Shown here piece after piece: positions 52,106 to 59,953 of a stretch of 64,000 nt of DNA. The DNA comes from Opitutus terrae PB90-1 (GTDB lineage Bacteria; Verrucomicrobiota; Verrucomicrobiia; Opitutales; Opitutaceae), in NCBI RefSeq assembly GCF_000019965.1, contig NC_010571.1, positions 2,241,001 through 2,305,000 of the forward strand. The letters are read 5' to 3'. The notes under the pieces are model-generated. The model did no database searches. It was not told the DNA's origin and worked only from the letters and a program-made list of their open reading frames with translations. Made by a program: the position numbers and the translations under genes. How positions within the stretch are numbered: position 1 is the first letter of the stretch; each line of letters begins with the position of its first letter.

Positions 52106-54072
52106 GGTTGCGCCGTCCGGAGAAAACGTCGGGCTGCTGCTTTGACGGCGCCGCCTCCGAACAGCTCGGGGGCGGGAGCAGCCTGCCCGCCTGCCGATCG
52201 CGGCGCGGGAGCGGCAGGCGCAGCCGCACTCGCGCGCGAGGCCAGCCCGAGCGCTTTGAACTCGATTCGGTAGATGCCCGGTCGTTCGTTGCGGCTGCTG
52301 GTGAAGTAGAACCAGCGCCGATCAGGGGAAACCGATGGACAGCAGACGCCGCGAACGCTCGCCGAGTTGATCAGCGGCCCCAGATTACGCGCGGCGCTCC
52401 AGCCGCCGTTTTCGCGCGTGCTGACATAGAAATCGCTCGGGCCGATCCCGCCCGGGCGCCGGCTGCAGAAGATGATGAAACTCTCGTTCGGCGCGACGTA
52501 GCCGTCGTAGTCCTGAAACGGCGAATTGACCGCAGGCCCGAGATTCTCGGGCGGGCCGTAGCGGCCGTCCGAGTGTCGTCGGCACACGTAAATATCATCA
52601 TCGCCGTGCGACGCCAATCCGGTCGCATGTCCGGCGAAGTAGAGATTGCCGCTCGCGGTCGGACAGGGGAACACGGTCACCCCGTCCATGCCGGCGATGG
52701 TGCCGAGGCTGCGGGCGGCGCTCCAGCCGGCGGCGGTGCGTTCGACGACCCAAAGCGCGGGACGCGGCCCGCTTTCTGGTCGCACGGAGGCGAAGAAGAG
52801 CTGCTCGCCGTCCGGCGAGAGGTTCGGGTCAAAATCGTTGAATTCGCCCGAGAACGGCACCGGCTGCGGCACACTCCAGCGGCCATCGGCATAGTGCGAT
52901 TCCATGATCCTGCTTCGACGATCGGGGCGAACACCTGAGGAACGACAGAAGTAGAGCGTGGCCCCATCAGGCGTGAACGTCGCGGCGAAAGAGTCGGGCG
53001 TGGAGATCAGCCCCTCCTCGAACAGGGTGGCTTCCGGGGGCGGCCGCACCCCCGCGCACGCGGCGGCGCCCACCAGCTCTGCCCGCAGCGTAGCCGGCGT
53101 GTCATTTCCCACCGCCTTCGCACGCGGACTCACATCGCGCGCAGCTTTGTTTGCTTCCGGCGAAAGATCCAGCCCGAGCGCGCGGACTTCGATGACGAAG
53201 ATGCCAAGGCGCTCGCGCGTGAACACGAGCAGTCGGCCGTCGGGTGAGATGGCGGGTTCGTATTCCGCTGCGTCGGAATTCACCGCCGGTCCGAGATTCC
53301 GTGGGATCGACCAGCTTCCGTCGGCGGCGCGCAGGCTGAGATAGAGGTCGGCGTTGCCGTGGGAATCGGCGCGATCGCTGGAGAACACCAGGTAGTGCTG
53401 GTCCGGAGCAACGTAGGGGTCGAACCCGCCGCCGTTGGCGTTGAGCCCTTCGCCGAGATCCTCAAATGCGAGATAGCGTCCGCTGACGAGTGGCGCCCGA
53501 ACGAGCCGCGGCGGACCGCCTGTCGCGGCCGCACCGCGAAAGGCGTAGAGCGTGCCGTCGGCCGCGACGGACGGACCGCCAAAGCGCAGCGAGAGCGGCG
53601 TCCAGGCCGCGGTATCCGTTTCGCCGACGGAATGGGCGGGCCCGAACCTGCCGTCGCGTTGTTCGGCGAACCAAAGATCAGGAATCGGGCGCGAGCCGGC
53701 GGGCTTGCCGGGCGCAGTTCGCCGGGACCAGAAGAACAGCCGCGCGCCGTCCGGGGACAGCGACGCGTCGCCTTCGCCGGATGCCCCGTCAATCGGGACG
53801 ATTTCCGGCTCGGTCCACTGCCCATCGCACAGGTGGGAACACAGGATCGTCGGCAGACCGCGGGGCGGCAGCGCGCGGGCGAAATAAAAGGTTCTGCCGT
53901 CCGGGCTGAAGCTTGCGCCGAAACTCTCCGGAGTGGAAATGATTCCCTCGGCGAAAGGACGCGCTGGTGCCGTGAGATCGGGCGGCGGTGTGACGGCCGC
54001 TGACGCCGCGGTGAACATGCCGACGGACCAGAGCGTGAGGTGCAGGCGCAGGTGAGAAGGAGGCGGCTTCAT
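51703..54072 (-). CDS. Secreted PD40 repeat protein, 5' part of a frameshifted PD40-Kelch gene
   Basis: From ATG at 54072 the product has a Sec signal (1-25) and two long PD40 propeller modules: residues about 30-310 (FAEGIISTPESFGASFSPDG) and 345-625 (FEEGLISTPDSFAATFTPDG). A third module starts near 640 (ELFGGGAV), but the frame then turns into Arg/Ser-rich sequence with no domain character and stops at 51703. The third module continues in the other frame (SSPTFSPDGATV). Adding one A at the AAA run (minus strand, 52141-52143) restores a continuous protein. It is either a real inactivating mutation or a sequencing error. Confidence 0.75.
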   Translation of the reverse strand: MKPPPSHLRLHLTLWSVGMFTAASAAVTPPPDLTAPARPFAEGIISTPESFGASFSPDGRTFYFARALPPRGLPTILCSHLCDGQWTEPEIVPIDGASGEGDASLSPDGARLFFWSRRTAPGKPAGSRPIPDLWFAEQRDGRFGPAHSVGETDTAAWTPLSLRFGGPSVAADGTLYAFRGAAATGGPPRLVRAPLVSGRYLAFEDLGEGLNANGGGFDPYVAPDQHYLVFSSDRADSHGNADLYLSLRAADGSWSIPRNLGPAVNSDAAEYEPAISPDGRLLVFTRERLGIFVIEVRALGLDLSPEANKAARDVSPRAKAVGNDTPATLRAELVGAAACAGVRPPPEATLFEEGLISTPDSFAATFTPDGATLYFCRSSGVRPDRRSRIMESHYADGRWSVPQPVPFSGEFNDFDPNLSPDGEQLFFASVRPESGPRPALWVVERTAAGWSAARSLGTIAGMDGVTVFPCPTASGNLYFAGHATGLASHGDDDIYVCRRHSDGRYGPPENLGPAVNSPFQDYDGYVAPNESFIIFCSRRPGGIGPSDFYVSTRENGGWSAARNLGPLINSASVRGVCCPSVSPDRRWFYFTSSRNERPGIYRIEFKALGLASRASAAAPAAPAPRSAGGQAAPAPELFGGGAVKAAARRFLRTAQPCSRTSTATRRKSTRSWFRIGARADGRRPRSRHSRGCTTRWSLRSVRTENGWCSLRTGRWRERSTRCDSGAWNPRTPAGASPDCCRSRKLAMERVLERPRSRAMARCISVICATVAGHGRSTAPDTKTAATASR
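52141..52143 (-). other. Inferred 1-base frameshift site
   Basis: On the gene strand the sequence GTC-AAA-GCAGCAGC requires one extra A (GTC-AAA-AGC-AGC) to join the third PD40 module ELFGGGAV to SSPTFSPDG. Homologous modules in the same protein show the expected continuous pattern. Confidence 0.7.
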
Positions 54073-54415
54073 TGCAGAGCGAGCGTGTAGCGAGCGACGC
54101 ACCTGCCGTAGGTGACATACCTCTCGCCGCGGTGGTCAAACGCCAGGTCGGTGACGCTGCAGCGTGCCAGGAGGAACGGATTCATTGATACCATCAGCTT
54201 GGAGGACGGCGCGGCAGCGGTAGCGGTCATATCGACCAACGGCTGCGGGGCATCGACGAGCGGTCCACACGAGCACGGCGAGCGGCGCGGAGGACATCGC
54301 GGCGAACGCTGAGAATTCCTGAAGTCCACCCGAAGAGGTTGCGGCGGGCGGGCAGGCGCGGGCTCATCCCGGCAACACCAGCACCGGGTGCCCCGGCCGG
54401 ATTTTCGGATGGGCC
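54073..54415. other. Intergenic region upstream of the PD40-Kelch gene
   Basis: 343 bp, no supported gene. Minus-strand half-sites CTTCGG and CTTCAG 11 bp apart (54319-54335) resemble the boxes at 48338 and 50414, but they lack the following GTGGGTTC. A short minus-strand frame here (ending near 54069) has no recognisable domain. Confidence 0.45.
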
Positions 54416-56773
54416 TCAGTCCCGCAGCAGCTGGTGCACGCGGTCGAGCAGCTCGCGCGCCGTGTACGGCTTGTTGATCAGCGCGACACCGGCTTCGGGT
54501 GCGATCTCCTTCGGGAGCATGTCGGCGCTGTAGCCGCTGCAGAACAGGACCCGGACGCGGGGATATTCGCGGCGCAGCGTGTTGAAGACCTCGCGGCCGG
54601 TGCGCTTCGGCATGAGCACGTCGAGGACCACCAGCCGGAGCCGGGCATGGTGCTCGGCGATGAGCTGCTCAGCCTCCTCGCCGTTGGCGGCGGTGAGGAC
54701 TTCAAATCCGTTGTGGGCGAGAACGCGCTCGCCGATGCGCCGCACCTGCGGGTCGTCTTCGGCGAGCAGAATGGCGCCGTGGCCGGCGGGAAACTCTTCG
54801 GCGATCTTTTCGGTGGGAACGCTGGCCACCGCCGGGTTGAGCGGGAGGAGAATCCGGAACACCGAACCCTGGCCCACCTCGCTGTAGACGCGGATCGCGC
54901 CGCCGTGTTGCCGGACGACCCCGTAGACGACCGAGAGCCCGAGCCCCGTGCCGTGACCGGGGGCCTTGGTGGTGAAGAATGGCTCGAACAGGTGTTCCAC
55001 CAGCTCGCGCCGCATGCCGCAACCGGTGTCGCTCACCGTGAGCACGAGGTGCGGCCCGGGCTTCAACTCGGGCAGCGAAGCCGTGTCGGCCGCCGCCAGC
55101 GTGGTTTGTTTCAGCTCGATCCGCAGCCGGCCGCCGGAGGGCATCGCGTCGCGGGCGTTGACGCAGAGATTGAGCAACACCTGCTCCAGCTGCGCTTTGT
55201 CGGCGACGAACGTGCACGGTTCAGGCAGCAGCGCGAGTTGCACCTCGATGTGCTCGCCGAGTACGCGGCGCAGCATCTTGACGAGGTCGGTCACGAGCGC
55301 GTTGGCCTCCACCGCCTCCGGCAGGAGCGGCTGCTTGCGGCTGAACGCGAGCAGCTGCCGGGTCAACTGAGCCCCGCGCTCCGACGCGCTCAGGATCGTG
55401 CGCACGTCCTCCAGCGGCGCGGCGGCTCCGGCGAGCGATTCCTCGAGAAATCCGGCATGCCCGCGAATGACCTGCAGGATGTTGTTGAAATCGTGCGCCA
55501 CGCCGCCGGCCAACAGCCCGATAGCCTCGAGCTTTTGGGCGGATCGCAGCTGCTCTTCGGCGCGACGCAGCGCCCGCTCCGCGCGCCGGCGCCAGAGGAT
55601 GTTGAGCGAGAGCGCCGCGATGATGCCGCACAGCAGCAGAATCACCCCGGCCGTCAGGATGATCCGCGAGCGGTTAACCTGGTAGAAGGTAACCGGCGCG
55701 TTGAGCACCTGGGTGCCCGGCGGCAACTGGTCCACGGAGAGCCGGAACCGCTGCATCTGCCGGTAATCCACTTCGAGTCGCTGGGGCGAGTAACGCACCA
55801 CCGGAAGGCCCGCCGGAGACTCGCCGGCCAGCACGCGCGCGGCGAGTTCGCCGACGGCGGCGCCATGCAGGTCCGCGACGACCATGCCACCGCCAATACC
55901 GTCCCACGGGTACACCGACCAGTCGTTGCCGCCCGGCGGCCGGGAAGTGAGAAAGACCGGCACGCGAGCCTGTGTGGAAAGGGCCTGACTGAAGCCCGGC
56001 GCGAAATAGTTGTCGTGGCCCGTCTCGTCGCGCGTGGCGTCCAGAATCAGGCCAACCCAGTCGTCGGACAGGTTCGCCACGCGGTCGATCAGCTCCGCAT
56101 TGGTCCAGTGGTCGAAGAATTCGAAGGTGTAGCGGTCGGCGTAGCGCGGCCGGAGCTCCGCGAACGCCGCGCGCGATTCGCGGCCGCTCTCCGTCTGGTT
56201 GCTGATGACCAGCACGCGCCGGGCCCGGGGGCGGAGATGCGCGATCAGCGCGAAAGTGCCGCTGTAGTCCGACTGCTCCGAGACACCGGTGATGCCGCGG
56301 TGGCCGGCGATCATGGGGGGCGTGAACCGATTCATGCCGCCAAAGACGATCGGGATGTCGGGGCCGAGCCGCGCGCGGTATTTGAGCGCAAAATCGAAGG
56401 CGGCGTTGTCGAAGGTGATGATGAGCCGGGGCGGCCGGACGCGACACTTGTCGGCGACGTCCTCGATCAGCCAGCGCTCGCGGGCCGGATCGGTGAACCG
56501 CTTGAAGTCGAGGTATTCGATGACGGGCTCGATGAGCGGATGCGATTTGCGCAACACGCCGAGCGCGCCGGCGATCTCGTCGTCGCTCCAGGCATAGCCG
56601 GGCGCGTAGGAATTGAGAATGAGGACGTCGGGCGGCGCCGGCGCCTCCGCTTCGGCGCGGGCCGGCGGTGCGGCGAGCGCGAGTCCGGCCAAGCACGCGG
56701 CCAGCAGGCGGTGGCGGACCCCGGAGAGAAGGCGGAAACAGGCGCGGCCGGCCTTGAGGTTGAGAGTTTTCAC
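54416..56773 (-). CDS. Hybrid histidine kinase with periplasmic ABC-type substrate-binding sensor domain
   Basis: About 785 residues from GTG at 56773; a GTG 14 codons upstream is an alternative. A signal/anchor (about 18-40) precedes a periplasmic-binding-protein fold (about 45-370: DVLILNSYAPGYAW, IPIVFGGMNRF, ITGVSEQSDYSG), the ABC_sub_bind type. A membrane helix follows (about 375-400), then HisKA with the phospho-His in GGVAHDFNNIL, HATPase with DTGCGM and GTGLGLSVVYGVV, and a receiver with the phospho-acceptor Asp in LVVLDVLMPKRTG. It senses a small ligand and phosphorylates its own receiver. No output regulator is adjacent. Confidence 0.91.
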   Translation of the reverse strand: MKTLNLKAGRACFRLLSGVRHRLLAACLAGLALAAPPARAEAEAPAPPDVLILNSYAPGYAWSDDEIAGALGVLRKSHPLIEPVIEYLDFKRFTDPARERWLIEDVADKCRVRPPRLIITFDNAAFDFALKYRARLGPDIPIVFGGMNRFTPPMIAGHRGITGVSEQSDYSGTFALIAHLRPRARRVLVISNQTESGRESRAAFAELRPRYADRYTFEFFDHWTNAELIDRVANLSDDWVGLILDATRDETGHDNYFAPGFSQALSTQARVPVFLTSRPPGGNDWSVYPWDGIGGGMVVADLHGAAVGELAARVLAGESPAGLPVVRYSPQRLEVDYRQMQRFRLSVDQLPPGTQVLNAPVTFYQVNRSRIILTAGVILLLCGIIAALSLNILWRRRAERALRRAEEQLRSAQKLEAIGLLAGGVAHDFNNILQVIRGHAGFLEESLAGAAAPLEDVRTILSASERGAQLTRQLLAFSRKQPLLPEAVEANALVTDLVKMLRRVLGEHIEVQLALLPEPCTFVADKAQLEQVLLNLCVNARDAMPSGGRLRIELKQTTLAAADTASLPELKPGPHLVLTVSDTGCGMRRELVEHLFEPFFTTKAPGHGTGLGLSVVYGVVRQHGGAIRVYSEVGQGSVFRILLPLNPAVASVPTEKIAEEFPAGHGAILLAEDDPQVRRIGERVLAHNGFEVLTAANGEEAEQLIAEHHARLRLVVLDVLMPKRTGREVFNTLRREYPRVRVLFCSGYSADMLPKEIAPEAGVALINKPYTARELLDRVHQLLRD

Positions 56774-57007
56774 CCGCTGCAAGCTCCGTCGCTGACGCAG
56801 GGAGTATCGGCACACGCCGGGGAACGTTCCAGCTAATTTGCCGGAAACGGCCGCAGCCGAGGCTGGGAAAATACCTATCGGCGGGAGAACGGTTGGCCGA
56901 GGTCGCCGATCTCGGCGGACGTGCTGGCTTCGTGGCGGGACAGCCGGACTCAGCGAGCGCGGCGGCCTCTTCTTTCGCGACGCGCGTCGCGCGCCCGCGA
57001 CCGCCGG

Positions 57008-57379
57008 CTACGGGCCGAACGTGCCGTCGGCGCGATGGTGCAGGAGCAGCGGATTGCCGTCGGGGTCGAGCACCTCGAAGGCACGGCAAACGCCGTAGTC
57101 CTGCACCGGGCTGAGCAGCCGCGCGCCCCTGGCGTCGAGCTCGGCATGAGCTGCGTCAATATCGGCCACGGCGAGCGCCACGCGGGTGCCAGTGCCGCCG
57201 GCCGCGACGGTTTCACCGCCATGCAGCACGAGCGTGACGTTACCGCAGTCGAACTCTGCCCAGCGGTCCTCGGCACTGTAGATCGCACAGCGGAGCCCGA
57301 GGAGATCGCGGTAGAATTCGGTCGCGGCGACGATGTCACTGACCTGAAGCATGACGAAATCGACGCCGCGAATTTTCAT
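57008..57379 (-). CDS. VOC (glyoxalase/bleomycin-resistance) family protein
   Basis: 123 residues forming two beta-alpha-beta-beta-beta units: VDFVMLQVSDIVAATEFYRDLLGL and VALAVADIDAAHAELDARGARLL, ending FEVLDPDGNPLLLHHR. Likely metal ligands are the first-strand Gln/His region and the Glu of FEVLDPDGN, but the His usual in strand 1 is not obvious. This is a single-domain protein that dimerises to form active sites. Substrate unknown. It stands alone, 143 bp before the sigma factor gene end. Confidence 0.85.
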   Translation of the reverse strand: MKIRGVDFVMLQVSDIVAATEFYRDLLGLRCAIYSAEDRWAEFDCGNVTLVLHGGETVAAGGTGTRVALAVADIDAAHAELDARGARLLSPVQDYGVCRAFEVLDPDGNPLLLHHRADGTFGP

Positions 57380-57522
57380 GGTGTTTCAAGGACTCGCCTT
57401 CGCCGTGATCGCGCGGGAGACGGGCGACTGTGCGGCGACTGCGGAGCGGAGCGAAGCACAAATCCGGCGGAGAGACGATTCTGGGTTTTGAGGTGGCCGA
57501 GGGGGGCAGGCCCACCGGGCGT

Positions 57523-59133
57523 TCAGCTCCGGCGGAAGCGGGGCAGCGATTGCCAGATCACGAAGACCGCGGGCAGCCACACGAGGCTGAGCAGCGCCTG
57601 GCCGACCCAGGTGTGGAGATCAACCCACGGCCGGCCGGCGAAGAACTGGCGCGCCTCGGCGTCGTTGGCATGCGCTGCGGCAGCATGCAACCCCAGCGCA
57701 AACTCCCGTGCAATCGCGTAGCGTCCCTCGGCGCCGATCCACCCAAAGGCAAACGCGCCCGCCGCGATGGCACCAACGGCCACACCGCCGATTGCACAGA
57801 ACCCGATCGCCAGCCCGCCGATTGCGAAACCGCCCAGGCTCACCGCAGCGATCGAGACGATTCCGACCGAAATCCCGCCGCCGCTCACGAGTCCCGCTGC
57901 GATTCCGCCCCACGCGAACAGGAGACCGAACGCGCAGTTGCCGATCGCAATCCAGCCCACCGCCGGGCGCTCCAATCCGTCCGCGCGCCGGGTGAGCCGC
58001 ACGTGCACGAGTGGAAGTCCGAGCAGGGTCCACCGGCTGCGATATTCGTGGGCGACGGTTGCGGCCGGCTGCGCGGGTTGGGGCGCCAGAGCGGTTACGA
58101 TGGCACGCAATCGGTTCTGCTTCCGCACCAGCCGAGTTGCCAGCACCGCTACGCCACCGACGTAGGAGAGTAGCAACGCGAGCCAGAACAGCATCGGCGT
58201 CGGATTGAATCCTCCGCCCGCTTTCGCCCAATTGTTCAGCGGAATGCTGGCGAGTGTGAAGAGCACCGTGCCGGTGGCGATCGTCAGGTAGTAGCGTTTC
58301 ACCAGTCGCCGTTCGTCCGACGAATCCGCTTCTCGGAACGACTCGCGCACGCCGAGCCACGCCGCCGCGATCCCGAGCAGCGGACCCGCCACGACGTTGA
58401 ATGCGAGCAGCAGTTTTCCGCCGAGACCGGCGCCGGTCCATTGGGCGGCGGCGCCGCCCATGCCCGCGCTTGTCAAGCTGGTCGCGGCGAGTAGCGGCAG
58501 CGAGGCCATTACGCTGGTCGTGAACATCGCGCCCGGCGCAGTCCGCGCGAGCGTGCCCTCGACGAAAGCCAGGACCTCGCGCTGCAGCAGCTTGCGACCG
58601 CGCGAGAGCCGCTGCCGGACGACGTCTTCGCTCAACTCGAGATCCCGCGCCACGACTTCGATCGAGCGATGCGCGCGATAGAAAAGAATCAGCGGCTGCC
58701 GGTAGTCTGCGGGAATACGCTCCAGCGCCTGCCATAGAATCGCCTCCTGTTCGCGCTGGATGGCCGCGTCGCTCGGCGACGGGTCGGGCGCCACCAACTC
58801 CTGATGACCGGTCCCGGCGGCGGCTGGCCACGGCTGCGCCGCGAGCCGGCGGCGGCGGTTGTTGATCAGGTTGCGAGCGATGCCGCAGAGCCAGGACCGC
58901 AGCTTCGCCGGCTCGCGGAGCTGCGCGATCTGCCTCCAGCCGGCCAGAAAAGTTTCCTGCGCGAAATCCTCACTCTCAGCGAGGTTGCCCGTCGCATTGT
59001 ACGCGAGCGAGCAGATCAGGCTCTGGTAACGCTCGACGATCCGACGGAAAGCGTCGCGATCGCCGGCCTGGGTGCGGGCGACCAGTTGTTCATCGGGCAA
59101 AACGGTCGCGGATGCTGGCAATAGGGGAGGCAT
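57523..59133 (-). CDS. ECF-type sigma-70 factor fused to a multi-pass membrane domain with Gly-rich repeats
   Basis: 536 residues from ATG at 59133. Residues about 10-185 are a full ECF sigma factor: region 2 (DAFRRIVERYQSLICSLAY, EDFAQETFLAGWR, LRSWLCGIARNLINNRRR) and region 4 (ERIPADYRQPLILFYRAH, LSEDVVRQRLSRGRKLL). The remaining 350 residues are membrane helices (about 210-235, 245-270, 290-310, 330-355), a hydrophilic segment, then a dense AIG/GG repeat stretch (AIGNCAFG, GGFAIGGLAIGFCAIGG) and a last helix. A built-in membrane anchor could act as its own anti-sigma or sensor. Upstream in-frame codons are excluded because the region 2 start fits the Met at 59133. Confidence 0.85.
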   Translation of the reverse strand: MPPLLPASATVLPDEQLVARTQAGDRDAFRRIVERYQSLICSLAYNATGNLAESEDFAQETFLAGWRQIAQLREPAKLRSWLCGIARNLINNRRRRLAAQPWPAAAGTGHQELVAPDPSPSDAAIQREQEAILWQALERIPADYRQPLILFYRAHRSIEVVARDLELSEDVVRQRLSRGRKLLQREVLAFVEGTLARTAPGAMFTTSVMASLPLLAATSLTSAGMGGAAAQWTGAGLGGKLLLAFNVVAGPLLGIAAAWLGVRESFREADSSDERRLVKRYYLTIATGTVLFTLASIPLNNWAKAGGGFNPTPMLFWLALLLSYVGGVAVLATRLVRKQNRLRAIVTALAPQPAQPAATVAHEYRSRWTLLGLPLVHVRLTRRADGLERPAVGWIAIGNCAFGLLFAWGGIAAGLVSGGGISVGIVSIAAVSLGGFAIGGLAIGFCAIGGVAVGAIAAGAFAFGWIGAEGRYAIAREFALGLHAAAAHANDAEARQFFAGRPWVDLHTWVGQALLSLVWLPAVFVIWQSLPRFRRS

Positions 59134-59351
59134 GCCCTTGAGTGGTCGCGCGGTCCACCAAGGTGACACGAATCCGTGAATCAGGGAAGCGTGCACAACG
59201 GTGCTGAGCACTTTGGCTGCGCGTGAGCGGGACCTCGGCGGCACGAACGCCATTCGGTGCATCTACCGTGCGCGGTGCTTGCACGACGGAGAACCGACTC
59301 GTGGCTTCCGTTTTCGGCAGGGATGACCTTGTCCTCGTCGGTTTCGCGGAC

Positions 59352-59881
59352 GCCGGCAGCACATGAATTTCGACAGCGCACCGGTTGCCGCCGGCGGAGT
59401 ACGGTCTCCTTCAGCGCCACCCGGAATTTCCTCCCGAGCAGCGTTTCATAGACGTAGCGGTTCCAGCCCAAGGCGCAGTCGCAGGCAATGGCTGGCGTGT
59501 GTTCGTTCTCCATGGACGGACAGCCGCAGTCACTGCGTTCGGCGCCGAGGATGGTGACGATGCGTCGCTCACGATCATACGTGATCTGGTCGTTCGCCTG
59601 CTCGGATTCGCGTATGAAACCGTCGATGTCGCCCTTTTGTCTTTCGATCATCGAATAGCCCTGCGCGCAGAAATATCCGACCTGTTGGAGCGCTTCGCTC
59701 AACCCGGCGTCGCCTCTTTTTGCGACGAGGGTCCGAGCAGCGTAGCGCAGCGCTTGCTGATGAAGGGCAGCCGCCAGCCTTCCGGGGCGGTGTCAGCGGC
59801 GGCGGCCATCGCGGGCGGCGCACCGAGCGCGGCACCCGAGCAGAGGGAGCAGGCGCAGGGTTTGAGGAACTGTTTGCGATT
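59352..59881 (-). pseudogene. Decayed Tat-signal, Cys-rich L-2-amino-thiazoline-4-carboxylate-hydrolase-like gene
   Basis: Coding character is spread over different frames. An N-terminal piece (NRKQFLKPCACSLCSGAALG, upper end 59881) looks like a Tat-type signal with Cys pairs. It shifts frame to ALRYAARTLVAKRGDAGLSEAL, continues in the same frame through QQVGYFCAQGYSMIERQKGD, SDCGCPSM and ACDCALGWNRYVYETLLG, then shifts again so that the expected ending GGNRCAVEIHV is read in another frame. The Cys/Trp pattern CDC..GW..YVYETLLG matches the ATC-hydrolase-type C-terminal motif. At least two frameshifts mean it is non-functional, unless the sequence has errors. Confidence 0.6.
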
Positions 59882-59953
59882 CCTGTTGGTGCGTTGCGCG
59901 CCCTCCCGTTCGTCAGCTCGTCGTTGCCGGCGGGCGCGTCCGGAATGGGATGG

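Noticed and set aside
54069-54329. 86-codon minus-strand frame ending DHRGERYVTYGRCVARYTLALQ
   Set aside because: The end looks faintly protein-like, but there is no domain, signal or ribosome binding site, and it overlaps the likely promoter region of the PD40 gene.
54434-56836. 800-codon plus-strand open frame
   Set aside because: Antisense to the hybrid kinase, whose HisKA, HATPase and receiver motifs are unambiguous. No motif appears in the antisense product.
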